A stretch of 64,000 nt of DNA from Spongiimicrobium salis (GTDB lineage Bacteria > Bacteroidota > Bacteroidia > Flavobacteriales > Flavobacteriaceae): positions 124,001-188,000 of the forward strand of contig NZ_JBHEQA010000002.1 in the NCBI RefSeq assembly GCF_043678055.1, in the 5' to 3' direction. This document shows, in pieces, positions 61,942 to 64,000 of this stretch (position 1 is its first letter; each line of letters opens with the position of its first letter). Under the pieces are notes generated by a model. It ran no database searches. It was not told where the DNA came from and saw only the letters and a program-made list of their open reading frames with translations. Both the position numbers and the translations under genes were made by a program.

Positions 61942-62715
61942 ATGAAGAATAGATTGAAGATTACTTTTTTAGGCACGGGTACCTCTCAGGGAATTCCAAT
62001 AATTGGGAGCACGCATCCGGTCTGTTTAAGTAAAAACCCTAAAGATAAAAGACTTCGTGTGTCGGTAATGGTGAATTGGGATACCTATTGTTACGTTATA
62101 GATTGCGGTCCCGATTTTAGACAACAGATGTTAACACACGATGTTGCGCAATTGGATGGGATTCTATTTACGCATGAGCATTCGGATCATACTGCGGGGA
62201 TAGACGATATAAGACCCTTTTTCTTTAAACAGGGAAATATCCCCATCTATGCCCATGAAAGGGTAATTGGTGCACTGGAAAGAAGGTTTGATTATATTTT
62301 TGCAACCACCAATAAATATCCAGGCGCGCCAGGGGTTGAGATTCATAAAATCAATAGTACTCCTTTTGCCATAGGAAACACCATGGCGATACCTATAGAG
62401 GCGTATCACGGAAGCCTTCCCGTACTTGGTTTTCGAATCAAAGGTTTTGTATACTTAACAGATGTGAAGACTGTGCCTGAGGAAGAAATGGTAAAACTTC
62501 ATGATGTAGATGTATTAGTAGTCAATGCATTGCGGGAAGAAGTGCACCAAACCCATTTTAATTTGGAAGAAGCCCTTGCCTTTGTTGAAAAAGTACAGCC
62601 TAAAAAGGCATATTTCACGCACATTAGTCATATGCTGGGATTTCATGACGAAGTGGAAAAAAAGTTGCCAAAAAATGTGCATTTGGCGTACGATAATCTG
62701 GTCTTGACCGTTTGA
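61942..62715 (+). CDS. MBL-fold phosphodiesterase, PhnP-like
   Basis: 257 aa from the ATG at 61942. FLGTGTSQGIPIIG opens the fold; THEHSDHTAGID is the metal-binding HxHxDH motif; YHGSLPVLGFRI and THISHMLG carry the further ligand histidines. Resembles PhnP (5-phosphoribosyl 1,2-cyclic phosphodiesterase) and the tRNase Z/RNase BN group; no phn genes are near, so the physiological substrate is open. The loop CLSKNPKDKRLRVS after the first strand is typical of PhnP-like members. Followed by a small membrane-anchored protein after 52 bases. Confidence 0.88.
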   Translation: MKNRLKITFLGTGTSQGIPIIGSTHPVCLSKNPKDKRLRVSVMVNWDTYCYVIDCGPDFRQQMLTHDVAQLDGILFTHEHSDHTAGIDDIRPFFFKQGNIPIYAHERVIGALERRFDYIFATTNKYPGAPGVEIHKINSTPFAIGNTMAIPIEAYHGSLPVLGFRIKGFVYLTDVKTVPEEEMVKLHDVDVLVVNALREEVHQTHFNLEEALAFVEKVQPKKAYFTHISHMLGFHDEVEKKLPKNVHLAYDNLVLTV

Positions 62716-62767
62716 TTTAGAAAGAGGTAAAAACGCCTCCTTATTGTTAAATTTAAATAAAGTTTCA

Positions 62768-63262
62768 TTGAAAAATAGATTGTTTATATACCTTTTCGTT
62801 TTCGCCGCATTGATTGCCTTATATCAATTTGTTAGTACGGGAAAAATGGTAAAGGATAAAGATGCTAAGGTAGCAACCTTAACATCTGAAGTAACCCAAC
62901 TGCAGGACTCTGTACAGAAATTACAATTGAAAGTATTGGATATGCAATATTTTTCCTTGGAAAACAACGACGATGCCCTGGTGTATTATGAGCATTTGAA
63001 TCTTGAAAATCCTTCCTCCTATATTGCAGATAAGCTATTGGAAACCAATGAGTCAAGAGGAGACAACCCATTGATTCCCTATGAAGGGATGCAAAGCGAT
63101 TTCAAATTAAATAAGATTAAAGTACTAAATCATAAGTGGATCTTGGCCGACTTTTCAGATGGAAAATATTGGGGAGAAGTGGTTATACGCTATGAATTAA
63201 ATGATGATTTGGGCGTAGAATTTCAATTGGTGGATCATTTACTGTATACTAGAAGCAATTAA
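62768..63262 (+). CDS. Small membrane-anchored coiled-coil protein, TTG start
   Basis: ~164 aa. There is no ATG before residue ~35 of the long frame, so a TTG start is required; TTG at 62768 gives MKNRLFIYLFVFAALIALYQF, a single membrane helix directly after a positive N-terminus. TTG at 62744 is the alternative. A short coiled coil follows (~35-60) and then a soluble beta-rich domain of ~90 residues with no motif that I recognise. Its 3' end overlaps the convergent hydrolase gene by 4 bases. Confidence 0.7.
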   Translation: MKNRLFIYLFVFAALIALYQFVSTGKMVKDKDAKVATLTSEVTQLQDSVQKLQLKVLDMQYFSLENNDDALVYYEHLNLENPSSYIADKLLETNESRGDNPLIPYEGMQSDFKLNKIKVLNHKWILADFSDGKYWGEVVIRYELNDDLGVEFQLVDHLLYTRSN

Positions 63263-63921
63263 ATTTTTTGCTCCAACCACGTTTTAAAGGCGTAGAAGTT
63301 TTGGGGAGAAACACCGTGGCCTATAGGAAACTCCTGATAGTCATGTGAAATACCTAAACTTTTGAGCAGGCCGGGAGCTCTTTGCGCCCATTGCAATGGG
63401 ATAACATCATCCATAGTACCGTGGGATGTATATACGGCAAGTTTGCGATGATCTTTTTCCTTGTAACCTTCCGTAAGAATGCCTTCGAGAACATAACCGC
63501 TTAAGGCAATTACATTTTTAATTTTTTCTGGAAAAGATAAGGCTAGGGCATAACTCAAAATAGCGCCTTGGCTAAACCCTAGGATACTTACATTTTCCTC
63601 GTCCAAGCCATAGGTATTACAGGCTTCGACAATGAAATTCCCAATGGCATCCCTAGATTCGGCAGCTTGCTTTTCATCGCTCCATTTGCCATCGGTGGAA
63701 TCAAAATTAATGGAATACCATGCATAGGCATTGGGAACCATAATATTATGGGGAGCCCTTACAGCAATAATGCATAATTGTTCGGGCAATTCCGCAGCAA
63801 AAGAAAACAAATCCTCTTCGTTACTTCCATAGCCATGAAACAGAAACAAGACAGGAGGTTTGTCGTCTTGAAATTTTGATGGCCTTATAATATGATATAG
63901 CGAGAGGTCTTTTGTTTGCAT
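63259..63921 (-). CDS. Alpha/beta hydrolase, carboxylesterase/phospholipase (YpfH/EstA) type
   Basis: 220 aa, typical for the family. Triad: S117 in LGFSQGA (GxSxG), D171 in SHGTMDDVIP and H202 in PIGHGVSP. HGYGSNEEDLFS near the start forms the oxyanion loop. Small bacterial esterases of this type act on short acyl esters or lysophospholipids. Cytoplasmic. Convergent with, and overlapping by 4 bases, the preceding gene. Confidence 0.9.
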   Translation of the reverse strand: MQTKDLSLYHIIRPSKFQDDKPPVLFLFHGYGSNEEDLFSFAAELPEQLCIIAVRAPHNIMVPNAYAWYSINFDSTDGKWSDEKQAAESRDAIGNFIVEACNTYGLDEENVSILGFSQGAILSYALALSFPEKIKNVIALSGYVLEGILTEGYKEKDHRKLAVYTSHGTMDDVIPLQWAQRAPGLLKSLGISHDYQEFPIGHGVSPQNFYAFKTWLEQKI

Positions 63922-64000
63922 AAATTACAGTATAAAAATTAGCTTACAAATGTAAACCATTTTTGAAAGTACGGACCCAAAACAGGAACGGATTGTTTTT

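Noticed and set aside
1..64000. tRNA, rRNA, CRISPR arrays, insertion sequences, prophage
   Set aside because: No cloverleaf, rRNA stretch, spaced short repeats, transposase motif or phage structural gene was seen on either strand; a weak tRNA could be missed by eye.

Overview
The window looks like chromosomal DNA of a marine-type member of the Flavobacteriaceae (phylum Bacteroidota). Several observations support this. Promoters match the Bacteroidota -33 TTG / -7 TAnnTTTG pattern. Ribosome binding sites are mostly weak or absent. Secreted proteins have short signal peptides ending in -AQ. Domains typical of the phylum recur (CarboxypepD_reg-like, TonB plug, DUF4834, DUF6443 Rhs, YfhO). Genus and species cannot be read from the sequence. 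I see no rRNA, tRNA, CRISPR array, intact insertion sequence or phage gene; most of the window is housekeeping and cell-envelope core genome, with one clearly accessory island (the Rhs locus, 15.6-24.4 kb).

Layout. 1-6.6 kb: the 3' end of an acyl-CoA/OSB-CoA ligase (menE-like), then three secreted proteins carrying a TonB-receptor 'plug' without a beta-barrel, two of them fused to von Willebrand A domains, with an M24 aminopeptidase between them. 6.6-13.8 kb: acyl-CoA carboxylase beta subunit, Gfo/Idh/MocA oxidoreductase, a 60-aa membrane protein, EttA, an MBL-fold lipoprotein and a coiled-coil membrane-anchored protein. 13.8-15.2 kb: fumarase C. 15.6-24.4 kb: a secreted three-gene Rhs/YD-repeat operon with a divergent C-terminal tail, followed by a decayed Rhs fragment. 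24.5-29.5 kb: small membrane protein, outer-membrane beta-barrel receptor plus a polybasic partner, ArsC-like reductase, and prfB with its programmed +1 frameshift.

29.5-40.3 kb: zinc metalloprotease, threonine aldolase, DUF1508, YbaB, TrmL and oligopeptidase B. These are followed by a pair that best fits sulfonolipid (capnine) synthesis: a cysteine-synthase-fold PLP enzyme and an alpha-oxoamine-synthase-fold acyltransferase. They face a GNAT-type protein that may be the N-acyltransferase. 40.4-50.5 kb: porin-like outer-membrane protein, then a tight DUF4834 / YfhO / GT4 / flippase surface-glycan operon, a cyclase-family hydrolase and an M1 aminopeptidase lipoprotein. 50.6-56.9 kb: an Arg/Ser-rich secreted protein, a PQQ-like propeller protein and UvrA.

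57-59.2 kb: a tandem duplication of a two-gene module, each copy being an ECF-type sigma factor plus a 47-aa protein. The two 47-aa genes are too short for routine ORF calling. Copy 1 has a long inverted-repeat leader ending at the start codon. This is the part of the window most likely to be undescribed. 59.2-64 kb: endonuclease III without its Fe-S cluster cysteines, Bcp peroxiredoxin, a conserved protein of unknown function, a PhnP-like MBL hydrolase, a small membrane-anchored protein and an alpha/beta hydrolase.

How the genes work together: many products act at the envelope (surface glycans, outer-membrane proteins, sulfonolipid, secreted peptidases), which suits a gliding or surface-living flavobacterium. 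The uvrA / sigma / nth / bcp neighbourhood is a DNA-repair and oxidative-stress group. All functional calls come from reading motifs, without database searches.
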